52,675 nucleotides of DNA. Source: CADCWK01 sp964244115. GTDB lineage: Bacteria > Chloroflexota > Chloroflexia > Thermomicrobiales > UBA6265. The position numbers were made by a program, and so were the translations under genes. The stretch covers positions 1-52,675 of the forward strand of contig CAXTHM010000020.1 of NCBI GenBank assembly GCA_964244115.1, read 5' to 3'. The notes below the pieces were generated by a model. The model ran no database searches, was not told where the DNA came from, and saw only the letters and a program-made list of their open reading frames with translations. This document shows positions 23,995 to 32,130 of this stretch, one piece after another. Within the stretch, counting starts at the first letter, position 1; the number at the start of each line of letters is the position of its first letter.

Positions 23995-25119
23995 ATGGAC
24001 CCCACCGCCACTCAGCTCCGCAACGTGCCCGTCGATGACCCGACCGACACCCGGACGAGTGTGCCGGTCACGGTCCTGACCGGCTTCCTCGGGGTCGGCA
24101 AGACGACGCTCCTCAACCGGATCCTCGCGGCCCGGACCGGAGAGCGGATCGCGGTCGTCGTCAACGACTTCTCCGCCGTCAACATCGACGCCAGCCTCGT
24201 CCGCCACGCGACCGACCGGCTGGTCGAGCTGAGCAACGGCTGCATCTGCTGCACCCTCCGCGACGACCTCGTCCAGGAGTTGCACGGCCTGACCGATGCC
24301 GGCGACCTCGACCAGATCGTCGTCGAATCGACCGGGATCGGGGAGCCGCTGCCGATCGCCTACGCCTTCCAGGACGAGTCGCTCGGCGGCCGGGTCCACC
24401 TCGCCAACCTCGTCACCGTCGTCGACGCCGGCAGCTTCTGGGCGGACTACGGCCGGGAGGACGAGATCGAGGACAGCGAGGGCAACCCGGTCCTCGCGCC
24501 GCTGGCCCCGCTGCTGGTCGAGCAGGTCGAGGGCGTCAACGTCATCCTGCTCAACAAGACCGACCTCGCCGACGAGGCCGCGCTCGGCGAGCTGGAGGGC
24601 TACCTGCGCAACCTCAACCCGGAGGCCGAGATCCGCCGGACCGTCCGGGGCGACATCGACGTCGCCTGGCTGCTCGGCACCGATCGCTACGCCGGGACCG
24701 AGCTGACCGAGGACCCCGGCCATGTCGCGGACGCCACCGGGGCCGCGACGGGCGAGGCCGACGAGTACGGCTTCAATTCGTTCGTCTACACCTCGGACCG
24801 CCCGTTCGTCTGGGACCGCTTCGTCGCGTCACTGGAGGACTGGCCCGAGCAGGTCATGCGCGGCAAGGGCTTCGTCACCTTCGCCGACAGCCCACCGGCC
24901 ATCGTGAGCATGGTCCGCGACCTCTGCGAGCTGACCGTCCTCGACGGCGGCGATGGCGACCCTGACCACCACGACCGTCCCGGTGACGACCATGCCCACG
25001 ATCCCGGCGACGACATCGACGGGACCGAGCTGATCTTCATCGGCCGCGGGATGCCGACCGACGCCATCGCCGCCCGGCTGGACGCCTGCCTGGCCGAGGG
25101 AGTCGCAGCCGCTTCGTAG
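23995..25119 (+). CDS. CobW/COG0523-family GTPase metallochaperone
   Basis: A 374-residue G3E-family GTPase. Residues 30-37 are the Walker A/P-loop (GFLGVGKT); 'VVVNDFSAVNIDA' is the switch region; 'NGCICCTLRDD' (CICC, 83-86) is the family's metal-binding site; 'LLNKTDLAD' is the G4 motif. A His/Asp-rich stretch (about 317-343, with HH and HAH) precedes the C-terminal CobW domain. Such proteins deliver zinc, cobalt or nickel to client enzymes. The His-rich loop favours zinc, but the client is unknown. It lies 58 nt after mrpG and may be co-transcribed with the antiporter. ATG 23995 has GAAGGA upstream. Confidence 0.92.
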   Translation: MDPTATQLRNVPVDDPTDTRTSVPVTVLTGFLGVGKTTLLNRILAARTGERIAVVVNDFSAVNIDASLVRHATDRLVELSNGCICCTLRDDLVQELHGLTDAGDLDQIVVESTGIGEPLPIAYAFQDESLGGRVHLANLVTVVDAGSFWADYGREDEIEDSEGNPVLAPLAPLLVEQVEGVNVILLNKTDLADEAALGELEGYLRNLNPEAEIRRTVRGDIDVAWLLGTDRYAGTELTEDPGHVADATGAATGEADEYGFNSFVYTSDRPFVWDRFVASLEDWPEQVMRGKGFVTFADSPPAIVSMVRDLCELTVLDGGDGDPDHHDRPGDDHAHDPGDDIDGTELIFIGRGMPTDAIAARLDACLAEGVAAAS

Positions 25120-25163
25120 GATCGTCGCCCCTAGGAGGAACCATCGCGCACGAACCGGTTTGG

Positions 25164-26840
25164 CTACGTCGTCGGCGTCGCGGTGCTCGGCATCGAGACC
25201 GGTTCGCGCAGGGCCGCCAGCTCGACGTTCCTCACGATCAGCACCGCGTGGTCGATCACGACGATGCTGCCGCCGATCGTTCCCGTCATCGGCACACGCC
25301 ACGACTCCGTCCTGTCGACCGTCGAATGGGCGGAGACGAAGGCGCCGCCATCGATCAGGAGCTGGTCGCCCGTGACGGTCAATCCGAACGCGACGTGCTG
25401 GGATGTCAGCTGAACCGGCGTTCCCGCCTCACCCGACCAGATGCGCGAACCGCTGGCGGCGTCGAACGCCACGACCTCGATGACGAGGGACGGGAGGTTC
25501 ACCGGGCTGGGCTGACCCATGAACCCGGCGAGATCGGCATCTGACGAGACGTAGCCGACGATCAACTGGCCAGCTGACGTGAGGGCCAGGATCGGAGCAG
25601 GCACCGGTCGCTCGGTGCCGCTCATCGTCGTCGTGAGCGGCGGCACGCCGAGGTCGTCGGTCCGCACGCCCTGTCCCCAGCGTTCCTCGCCGGTCTTGCG
25701 GTCCAGTGCGGAGACGACGCCGTCGGGACGGACGACGTAGACGAGATCTCCCCCGGCGACGGCTCGGGACGTGATCCGAAGCCCACCGGTCGCGGTCGTC
25801 CAGCGCGGCTCGCCGGAGTCGGCCTCGATCGCCTTCGCCGCGCCGTTCGCGGTCGTGTAGAAGATCGCGTCACCCATGAGGAGGGGCGCGACGCCGGCCG
25901 GGTTGGTCAGTTCGAGGTCCCACCGGATCGAGTGGTCGGCGGGATCGATGGCGAGCATCCGGGTGATGTCGCCCGGCTCGCCGGCATTCGGTGTCGCGGT
26001 CGATGCATCGTGGCCGCTCACCAGGATCGTGTCCGGAGAGCTCGTGACCGCCATTGCGTTGAACGGGAGTTCGATGGTCCATCCCGGCTCAGCGGATCTG
26101 GCCTGTCGGTTGATCAGGAGGTCTCGTCCATCCGACTGTCGGGTGACGACGGAGATGGTCGAGTCCCGGACCGTGAAGTCGACCGGTTGTCCGGCGTGTT
26201 CGCTCGACCAGACGGTTTCGAGCGTCGCGGGATCGTAGCCGATGATCGCGAACCGCTCGGCGCCGATGCGTGACATCGTGTAGACGACGCCGTCCGACAG
26301 CACGAGGTTGCGCTCGATCTCGTACGGCTCGCCCTCGGGAGTGACGAGCACCGGGGTCACCCGCGGTCCCGGACCCGGCTGCCGGTTGGCGGCGGCCCCG
26401 TCCGTCGCCAGCGTCTCGGTCGCGGTGGCGGCCGCGACGGACTGGGTCGTCATCGGGTTGGGGCTGCTGCCCCGCGGCATGATGCCGAACCCCCGGGTGC
26501 CGAGGACCAGCCCGATCACCAGCGCCGCGACGGCCGCGATGTCCATCGCCGCCCGCCAGCCACCGACCGGACGGCGCCCGATCGGCGTCGGTGCTTGGCG
26601 AGCCGGTCCCGCGGTGATCGTCCGGATCGCCGGGGGAGACCGGTGCGTGGCCGCGACCGGCTCGCCGAGCGCCGGGTGTCCCGAGACCAGCCGCTCCCAG
26701 ACCCGCCCCTGGGCCAGGCGGATCTGATCGGCTGGCGTCGCGGCGTCGCTCCCGCGGAGCCGGTCGAGGATCTGGCCATCGGTCATCCCCGCGGCATCGG
26801 GGCGTCCTCGGTCATGGTCGCGCCGGACGGGGATCGTCAT
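25164..26840 (-). CDS. Membrane-anchored PQQ-type beta-propeller, putative anti-sigma partner
   Basis: A 558-residue protein. The first 100 residues are polar and cytoplasmic ('MTDGQILDRLRGSDAATPADQIRLAQGRVWERL'), then one transmembrane segment ('MDIAAVAALVIGLVLGTRG'), a linker, and an extracytoplasmic propeller of PQQ-binding-like repeats, each with a W near its end: 'LETVWSSEH', 'RSAEPGWTIEL', 'DHSIRWDLEL', 'SGEPRWTTAT', 'TGEERWGQG', 'SGSRIWSGEA'. The start overlaps the sigma-factor stop (ATGA), so the two are translated together. That coupling and the topology suggest an anti-sigma or signal-sensing role. No zinc-binding HxxxCxxC motif of typical anti-sigma factors is seen, so this is inference. 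Confidence 0.8.
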   Translation of the reverse strand: MTIPVRRDHDRGRPDAAGMTDGQILDRLRGSDAATPADQIRLAQGRVWERLVSGHPALGEPVAATHRSPPAIRTITAGPARQAPTPIGRRPVGGWRAAMDIAAVAALVIGLVLGTRGFGIMPRGSSPNPMTTQSVAAATATETLATDGAAANRQPGPGPRVTPVLVTPEGEPYEIERNLVLSDGVVYTMSRIGAERFAIIGYDPATLETVWSSEHAGQPVDFTVRDSTISVVTRQSDGRDLLINRQARSAEPGWTIELPFNAMAVTSSPDTILVSGHDASTATPNAGEPGDITRMLAIDPADHSIRWDLELTNPAGVAPLLMGDAIFYTTANGAAKAIEADSGEPRWTTATGGLRITSRAVAGGDLVYVVRPDGVVSALDRKTGEERWGQGVRTDDLGVPPLTTTMSGTERPVPAPILALTSAGQLIVGYVSSDADLAGFMGQPSPVNLPSLVIEVVAFDAASGSRIWSGEAGTPVQLTSQHVAFGLTVTGDQLLIDGGAFVSAHSTVDRTESWRVPMTGTIGGSIVVIDHAVLIVRNVELAALREPVSMPSTATPTT

Positions 26841-27514
26841 CGCCGGTCTCCTCTGCCACGGGTCTCGTCGGGATCGTTCAGGAGCGTGCGGAGGCGGGCG
26901 AAGGCCCGGTGCTGGAGGGCGCGGACGGCGCCCTGCCGTCGCCCGATCACGGCCGCGATCTCCGGTCCGGCCAGCCCGGCCAGTCGGAGTTCGAGGACGT
27001 GGCGCTGGTCGTCGGGCAGGGCGGCGAGAGCGGTGTGCAGCGCCCGGCGTTCCTCGGCGGCGATGGCGATGTCCTCCGGCGAGCGGCCGGGGTCGCGCAG
27101 GGTCTGACCGACGGCCTCGATGTCGGCCATCGGCTCGCGGGCACGGTAGCGGTCCGTGACTTCGTGGTGGGCGATCGTGAACAGCCAGCTCCGGAAGCGG
27201 TCCGGGTGGCGGCAGCTCCCGAGCGAGGCGAAGGCGCGGCTGAAGATGGCGGCGCAGGCGTCCTCGGCCACCGTCCGGTCATCCAGCCGGCGCAGACAGT
27301 ACCCGTAGACGACCGCGAAGTAGCGCTCGTAGAGCTGCCCGAAGATCGCCGGCTCCTGCCGGGCCGCCAGCACGAGATCGGCATCGGCCGTCTCGCCTGG
27401 GACGAGACGGCTCTCCGGGACGACCCGGGCACGCCCGCGCGTCCGTCCCGTCAGCGGCAGTGGTACGAGCGGTCGTCCGGGTGGGTCGTCCTTCACCATC
27501 GCTCGTGCGTCCAT
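26837..27514 (-). CDS. ECF-type RNA polymerase sigma factor
   Basis: A 225-residue extracytoplasmic-function sigma factor. Region 2 is 'FGQLYERYFAVVYGYCLRRLDDRTVAEDACAAIFSRAF' followed by 'RSWLFTIAHHEVTDRYR'; region 4 is 'ALHTALAALPDDQRHVLELRLAGLAGPEIAAVIGRRQGAVRALQHRAFARLRTLL', a helix-turn-helix. ATG 27514 was chosen because GGAGG lies about 8 nt upstream; a GTG at 27547 is possible but has a poor site. Co-translated with the membrane propeller protein. Confidence 0.9.
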   Translation of the reverse strand: MDARAMVKDDPPGRPLVPLPLTGRTRGRARVVPESRLVPGETADADLVLAARQEPAIFGQLYERYFAVVYGYCLRRLDDRTVAEDACAAIFSRAFASLGSCRHPDRFRSWLFTIAHHEVTDRYRAREPMADIEAVGQTLRDPGRSPEDIAIAAEERRALHTALAALPDDQRHVLELRLAGLAGPEIAAVIGRRQGAVRALQHRAFARLRTLLNDPDETRGRGDRR

Positions 27515-27925
27515 CCCTGCCAACCCTCCGGTCGATGCGCCCCTCACCTCTGAAGACGCCGGGATGGGCGGGATGTTACGGCTGGTGATGATCCCCTCGC
27601 ATCATCCGGTGTAATTCGACCGACCCTGGGCGCTGGAGCCGCCCGGTAGATCGGAGATCGGTCAGCCGGTAGGGTCTCGGGGCGCTCGTTGGGTTCCGGC
27701 CCCCGGTCGGAACGGCGGCGAGGGCGACGGGACCGTCATGTCCCGTCGCGCCCGGGCGGTGTGCTTCGGTCCATGCGTTCCATGCGCTCACCGGAAACGA
27801 GACCGCCCGACCGAGTCCGTGTTCAGGCAGAGCCGGCGGACCGGCTACTATTCCGGCAGAGGACGCCGGGAGCCGAACCCCGCCCGGGTGGACGGGAACG
27901 GCGCATCGACAAGGAGTAGACGTCA
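27515..27925. other. Divergent intergenic region
   Basis: 411 bases without a supported gene, between the sigma factor and the VOC protein. A hairpin GCGACGGGAC (27724-27733) / GTCCCGTCGC (27740-27749) with a 6-nt loop is visible. No confident promoter was found. Confidence 0.5.
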
Positions 27926-28462
27926 GTGGTCGCCGAGAACGAGTTCCTGCCCGTCGCCGGAGAGCGCACGCCGATCGGAGACTCCGGGGCCGTGATCGCC
28001 CCTCCGCATCCGATCCAGCTGCGGGCGCTCAACCACATCGCCATCCGGGTCAACGAGCTGGAGAAGGCCGAGGCGTTCTACACCTCGTTCTTCGGCATGA
28101 CGATCATCGGCCGGGCCAACCGGGGGCCGAAGGGCGGCTACCAGCCCGTCGCGACCGACTACGACCCCCGGACCGCCTACGCCGCCGACCGGGAGGCCGA
28201 CGTCACCTTCCTCCGCAGCGAGGCGATGACATTCGTCCTCCGCCGGATGGGCCGCGGCGACCGCGTCGAGACCAACGCCGTCCTCGACCACATCAGCGTC
28301 GACGTGGACATCCACGGCTTTGCCGAGCTCCGCGGCGAGGTGCTGATGCGCAACTTCGACGTCCTGATGCTGGCCCCGGAGGCGCTGACGTTCCGCGACC
28401 CGTTCGGCGTCGTCTGGGAGGTCACGCTCGATGACGCCGCGGACCCGCTGACGGGGGCCTGA
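27926..28462 (+). CDS. VOC-superfamily (glyoxalase/dioxygenase-like) protein
   Basis: A 178-residue protein with the paired beta-alpha-beta-beta-beta fold of glyoxalase I and extradiol dioxygenases: 'LRALNHIAIRVNELEKAEAFYTSFFGMTIIGR' gives the first metal-ligand histidine, 'LDHISVDVDI' the second module's histidine, and 'LTFRDPFGVVWEVTL' the usual final 'DP-G---E' strand with the glutamate. The metal site looks intact (H-H-E); the substrate is unknown. Start GTG 27926 follows AAGGAG by 9 nt. Confidence 0.85.
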   Translation: MVAENEFLPVAGERTPIGDSGAVIAPPHPIQLRALNHIAIRVNELEKAEAFYTSFFGMTIIGRANRGPKGGYQPVATDYDPRTAYAADREADVTFLRSEAMTFVLRRMGRGDRVETNAVLDHISVDVDIHGFAELRGEVLMRNFDVLMLAPEALTFRDPFGVVWEVTLDDAADPLTGA

Positions 28463-28529
28463 CCCGACGCCCGCGCCCTGTCGTCGCCCCTATCGGCCAG
28501 TCGGTCCGCTCGCTGGCCCGGAGACCACC

Positions 28530-28973
28530 ATGCTCGACAGTTACCGCAACCTGATCGACGAGCTGCTCGGCACCCCATCGATCCTGCGCACCTTGCTGGA
28601 CGGGTCGTCGGCCCCGCCGCCCGAGGCCCTGACCCTGATCGACGAACTCCGGGCCCGGGACGAGTCGATGCTCGATCGCCTCAACACGATCCTCCGGACG
28701 CAGGGGGCCGTCCTCGCGCCGCTGATCAACGACTCGACGGCCGCGAACGCGTCCCTCGCCCTGACCGGAGACCCTGCCGAACTGCTGTCCCGCTTCGACC
28801 ACGCCCGGGGCGAGGTCGTCTCCCTGCTGATGAACCTGACGATCCGTGACTGGGGTCGCTCCGCCATCGGCGACGACGGCCAGACGACGTACATGTCGGA
28901 CGAGGTCGAGAACCACGTCGACTTCGAGGAGGACCAGTTGGTCCGGATCACGGACGCGATGCGGGCCGGCTGA
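28530..28973 (+). CDS. DinB-like four-helix protein, function unknown
   Basis: A 147-residue all-helical protein. 'MLDSYRNLIDELLGTPSILRTLL' begins a helix; 'FDHARGEVVSLLMNLTIRDWGRSA' and 'DEVENHVDFEEDQLVRITDAM' resemble the second and last helices of DinB/YfiT-type proteins, in which histidines and an acidic residue hold a metal. Here only H at 'DHAR' and H at 'ENHVDFEED' are obvious, so the site may be partial. It is downstream of the VOC gene (67 nt) and ends at a strong stem-loop. Confidence 0.65.
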   Translation: MLDSYRNLIDELLGTPSILRTLLDGSSAPPPEALTLIDELRARDESMLDRLNTILRTQGAVLAPLINDSTAANASLALTGDPAELLSRFDHARGEVVSLLMNLTIRDWGRSAIGDDGQTTYMSDEVENHVDFEEDQLVRITDAMRAG

Positions 28974-28990
28974 GCGGCCCGGCAAACGGG

Positions 28991-29020
28991 AGGGCCGCCG
29001 GTTGGGGAACCGGCGGCCCT
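28991..29020 (+). terminator. Stem-loop terminator, 13-bp perfect stem
   Basis: AGGGCCGCCGGTT (28991-29003), GGGG loop, and a perfect complementary arm (29008-29020), 17 nt after the stop of the DinB-like gene. No T-tract. Confidence 0.65.
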
Positions 29021-29404
29021 GATGGATCGGGGAGAGGTTGCTCCGCGGTGGCTGGCTGGCCCACCCGGATCTCCGGGGTCGCTCGGGATGGCTGTCCGGG
29101 CGACCCGAGAGCGGAGGCTCGGAACCGCAGTGGCTGGCTGCGGCCGGGAGTCGTCATCCCGCTCACCCATACAGACGCACGGGCACCGCGAAACGTTACG
29201 GGGCCCAAAGGACGGGAACGATGCGAACCGTCTGAATGGTCGCATCTCCGGTATGGTCTCACCGGATCCGACCGCGTCTGGGTGAGCGATGCGACGCACG
29301 GCATCCTTGCTGCGATCGGTGCGAGAGAGGATCGCGGCGAGTGACGGAGCGGGACCACGCTCAGGACGAACGCAACTGCCGGGCGGAACGAGGAATCGCT
29401 GACG
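29021..29404. other. Intergenic before the amine oxidase
   Basis: No gene is seen. A remnant of the dispersed-repeat tail (GGGGAGAGGTTGCTCCGC, about 29029-29046) and a small palindrome TCCGGT-N8-ACCGGA (29247-29266) overlapping a TATGGT box are visible. Confidence 0.45.
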
Positions 29405-30784
29405 ATGGATCGAGCGCAATCCCTGGACAATCCCGACGGTGACGACGGGTCGGCCAGCGGCCGGCCGGGGGCGAGTGCACCGGTGATCGTGGTCGGGGCC
29501 GGCCTCGCGGGGCTGACCTGTGCCGCCGAGCTGACCCGCGCCGGTCGGTCGGTCGTCGTCGTCGACGCCGCCAATGGGGTCGGCGGCCGCGTCCGGACCG
29601 ACCGCAAGGACGGCTACCTGCTCGACCGCGGCTTCCAGGTCATCCTCGACGCCTACCCGGCCCTGCGCCGGCAGGTCGATCTCGGCGACCTCCGGCCCGC
29701 CGCCTTCGATTCCGGTGCCACGATCTGGGACGGCAAGCGGCTCCACGTTCTCGCCGACCCGACGAAGCACCCCCGCGCCATCGTCGAGGATCTGCGCTCA
29801 CCGCTGTTCGGCCCGCTGGACAAGGTCCGGGTCGCCGGCCTCGGGCTCCGGGCCCGGACCGCTGGCTGGTCCTCGGCCCGTGAGGCCGCCGGCGACCCCG
29901 CGACGGACCGCTCCGGCGCCGACCTGCTCTGGGATTCCGGCTTCGGCCGCCGCTTCGTCGATGCCTTCGCCCGGCCGTTCTGGGGCGGGATCACGCTCGA
30001 CCCGTCACTGTCCGGCAGCCAGGGGACGCTGCGCTACACGCTCAAGATGTTCCTCGACGGGCGGGCGGTCCTGCCGGAGTCGGGGATGCAGGCGCTGCCG
30101 GACCGGCTGGCGTCCCGACTCCGCCTCGGAGCCATCCGCTACAACACTACGGTCGAGGGACTCGTCCGCGAGGGTGGCCGGGTCGTGGGCATCCGGGTCC
30201 GGGGCGAGACGTGGCCGGCGTCGACCGTCGTGATCGCGACCGACCCGCCGACCGCCCGGCGCCTGACCGCGGACGCGCGCTTCCCGGACGACACCAGCGG
30301 GCTCGGCTGCACGACGATCTACCTCAAGGGGCGCCGCCCGCCGGGGATCGGCCGCCGGCTCCTGCTCGACGGGTCCGGCCGCCTGTCGGTCAACCACGTC
30401 GCGCCGTTGAGCGATGTCCAGCCGTCCTACGCGCCCCGGAGCCGGCACCTGCTGGCGGCGGTCCTGCTCGGGGAGCACGCCGCCAACCTCGACGATGAGG
30501 CGGTCGCGGGCCAGGCCCGGGCGGAGACGGCCCGGATGCTCGGCCACTCGGCCGACGACTGGGACATCCTCTCGGTCGTCAGGGTCCCGTTCAGCCAGTT
30601 CGCCCAGCCGCCCGGCATCTACGGTCGCCTGCCGGAGACCGACAGCGGCACGAGCGTCATCCCCNNNNNNNNNNTCTACGCCGGCGAGGCGACGGCCGAT
30701 TCCAGCCAGAACGGCGCCATCCTGAGCGGCGAGGCGGCCGCTCGGGCGATCCTCGGGACGGTCCCGCTGACCGAGCCGCGCTGA
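29405..30784 (+). CDS. FAD-dependent amine oxidase / phytoene desaturase-like oxidoreductase (contains a gap)
   Basis: A flavoprotein of about 459 residues. Residues 28-60 form the dinucleotide-binding fold ('VIVVGAGLAGLTCAAELTRAGRSVVVVDAANGVGGRVRTD'), including the GG-motif R-V-R-T that follows in monoamine-oxidase and phytoene-desaturase families. 'FARPFWGGITLDPSLSGSQ' and 'LPESGMQALPDRLASRL' are typical of the group, and the C-terminal FAD motif appears as 'YAGEATADSSQNGAILSGEAAARAIL'. Ten N (30665-30674) interrupt the gene just before that motif; the frame is kept if the gap length is right. Substrate unknown. ATG 29405 has GAGGA 10 nt upstream. Confidence 0.88.
   Translation: MDRAQSLDNPDGDDGSASGRPGASAPVIVVGAGLAGLTCAAELTRAGRSVVVVDAANGVGGRVRTDRKDGYLLDRGFQVILDAYPALRRQVDLGDLRPAAFDSGATIWDGKRLHVLADPTKHPRAIVEDLRSPLFGPLDKVRVAGLGLRARTAGWSSAREAAGDPATDRSGADLLWDSGFGRRFVDAFARPFWGGITLDPSLSGSQGTLRYTLKMFLDGRAVLPESGMQALPDRLASRLRLGAIRYNTTVEGLVREGGRVVGIRVRGETWPASTVVIATDPPTARRLTADARFPDDTSGLGCTTIYLKGRRPPGIGRRLLLDGSGRLSVNHVAPLSDVQPSYAPRSRHLLAAVLLGEHAANLDDEAVAGQARAETARMLGHSADDWDILSVVRVPFSQFAQPPGIYGRLPETDSGTSVIPXXXXYAGEATADSSQNGAILSGEAAARAILGTVPLTEPR
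30665..30674. other. Assembly gap (10 N) inside the amine oxidase gene
   Basis: Ten N just before the C-terminal FAD motif. The reading frame is preserved across the run as written; the real length is unknown. Confidence 0.95.
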
Positions 30785-30820
30785 CGCGAACCCCCACCCC
30801 CGAACGACAGGAGCATGAGG

Positions 30821-31123
30821 ATGACCTATCACGGCGAGTACAAGGTCCCCGGCGGCAAACTGGTCAAGGTCGACTTCGCGGTCGCGGGGGAGGAGCTCCG
30901 GGAGGTCGTCGTCAGCGGCGACTTCTTCCTCTACCCGGAGGAGACGCTGGAGGACATCCGCTCCTCACTGGAAGGGCTGGCGGCGTCGACCGATGAGGCC
31001 GGGATCGCCGATCGGATCCGGAGCCGCATCGACCCCGGCGCCGAACTCCTCGGGACCAGCCCGGAGGCGATCGCCATCGCCGTCCGCCGCGCCCTGACCG
31101 CCCCGGCCGAGGCCGCCGTCTGA
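30821..31123 (+). CDS. lplB: Lipoate-protein ligase accessory subunit (LplB, C-terminal-domain type)
   Basis: A 100-residue protein equal to the separate C-terminal domain of lipoate-protein ligase A. 'KVPGGKLVKVDFAV' is the family opening and 'VVVSGDFFLYPEETLEDI' the next conserved strand-turn; the rest is an alpha-beta end. In Thermoplasma acidophilum and other organisms this domain is a separate subunit (LplB) required for lipoate adenylation by LplA. ATG 30821 fits AGGAG spacing (7 nt); a nearer ATG at 30815 has only one base of spacing. It lies directly before the catalytic subunit (52 nt). Confidence 0.88.
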   Translation: MTYHGEYKVPGGKLVKVDFAVAGEELREVVVSGDFFLYPEETLEDIRSSLEGLAASTDEAGIADRIRSRIDPGAELLGTSPEAIAIAVRRALTAPAEAAV

Positions 31124-31175
31124 GCAGCCCGATCATCGACATCGAACCGGCCAGCCCGCCGCCCGGAGGACGACC

Positions 31176-32015
31176 ATGACATCGGCCCAGCCCACCATCA
31201 TCGCCGCCACCGACAGGATCGCCGTCGAGGCGCCGGCCGACGCCGCCGAGCGCTGGGGCCGGTACGACTGGCGCCTGATCCCCGGCGTGCCGCTCCCGCC
31301 GCACATGAACATGGCGCTGGACGAGGTGCTAACGCTGCGGGTCGGCGCCGGGCTGCGCCAGCCGACGATCCGGATCTGGAAGTGGGACCGCCGCGCGATC
31401 GTCCTCGGGCGCTTCCAGTCCGTCCGGAACGAGGTCGACGAGGACGTCGCCGCCGGCGAGGACATCACCATCACCCGGCGGATCAGCGGCGGCGGCGCGA
31501 TGTTCATCGAGCCGGACGGGGCGATCACCTGGTCGATCCACGCGCCGGAGGAGATCGTCGCCGGGCTGACCTTCCCGGAGTCCTACGCCTTCTTCGACGG
31601 CTTCATCGTCGACGCCCTGCGCGCGCTCGGGGTCGATGCCTGGTACGCCCCGCTCAACGACGTCACCTCGGCCGGCGGCAAGCTCGGCGGCGCCGCCCAG
31701 GCCCGGCGCGGCGGCGCCGTCCTGCATCACACGACGATGGCCTACGCGATGAACACGTCGCTGATGGCGCGGGTCCTCCGGATCGGTCGCGAGAAGCTGA
31801 GCGACAAGGGCGTCGCCTCGGCCGAGAAGCGGGTCAGCGCCATCCAGGCCCAGACCGATCTCTCCCGCGACGCCCTGATCGACGCCCTGTTCGGCTCCTT
31901 CGGCGACCGCTACCGCCTCACGCCCGACATCCTGACCGACGATGAGATGGCCGAGGCCGAGCGCCTGATCGAGGCGCGCTTCGCGACTCCGGGCTGGGTC
32001 CATTTCCTGCCGTAG
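31176..32015 (+). CDS. lplA: Lipoate-protein ligase A, catalytic subunit
   Basis: A 279-residue biotin/lipoate A/B-type ligase: it activates lipoate with ATP and transfers it to lysines of 2-oxoacid dehydrogenase or glycine-cleavage carrier proteins. Signature 'TRRISGGGAMFIEPDGAITWS' is the lipoyl-binding RR-x-SGGGA motif; 'GGKLGGAAQARRGGAVLHHTTMAY' holds the catalytic lysine and the 'LHH' motif. The C-terminal domain of one-piece LplA is absent and supplied by the upstream small gene. ATG has GGAGGA upstream. Confidence 0.92.
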   Translation: MTSAQPTIIAATDRIAVEAPADAAERWGRYDWRLIPGVPLPPHMNMALDEVLTLRVGAGLRQPTIRIWKWDRRAIVLGRFQSVRNEVDEDVAAGEDITITRRISGGGAMFIEPDGAITWSIHAPEEIVAGLTFPESYAFFDGFIVDALRALGVDAWYAPLNDVTSAGGKLGGAAQARRGGAVLHHTTMAYAMNTSLMARVLRIGREKLSDKGVASAEKRVSAIQAQTDLSRDALIDALFGSFGDRYRLTPDILTDDEMAEAERLIEARFATPGWVHFLP

Positions 32016-32130
32016 GGGCGACCGATCTCCGATGTCCTATCGCTGCTGATCTGCTATCGTCCGCGGATCGCGAAACCACTCCCAGACCCGATGCCGATGG
32101 GCCATTCCGGCTCTACCAGAAGGATGCCCC

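Noticed and set aside
29247..29266. TCCGGT-N8-ACCGGA palindrome overlapping a TATGGT box before the amine oxidase
   Set aside because: Short arms of very common GC sequence and no convincing -35; too weak to call an operator.
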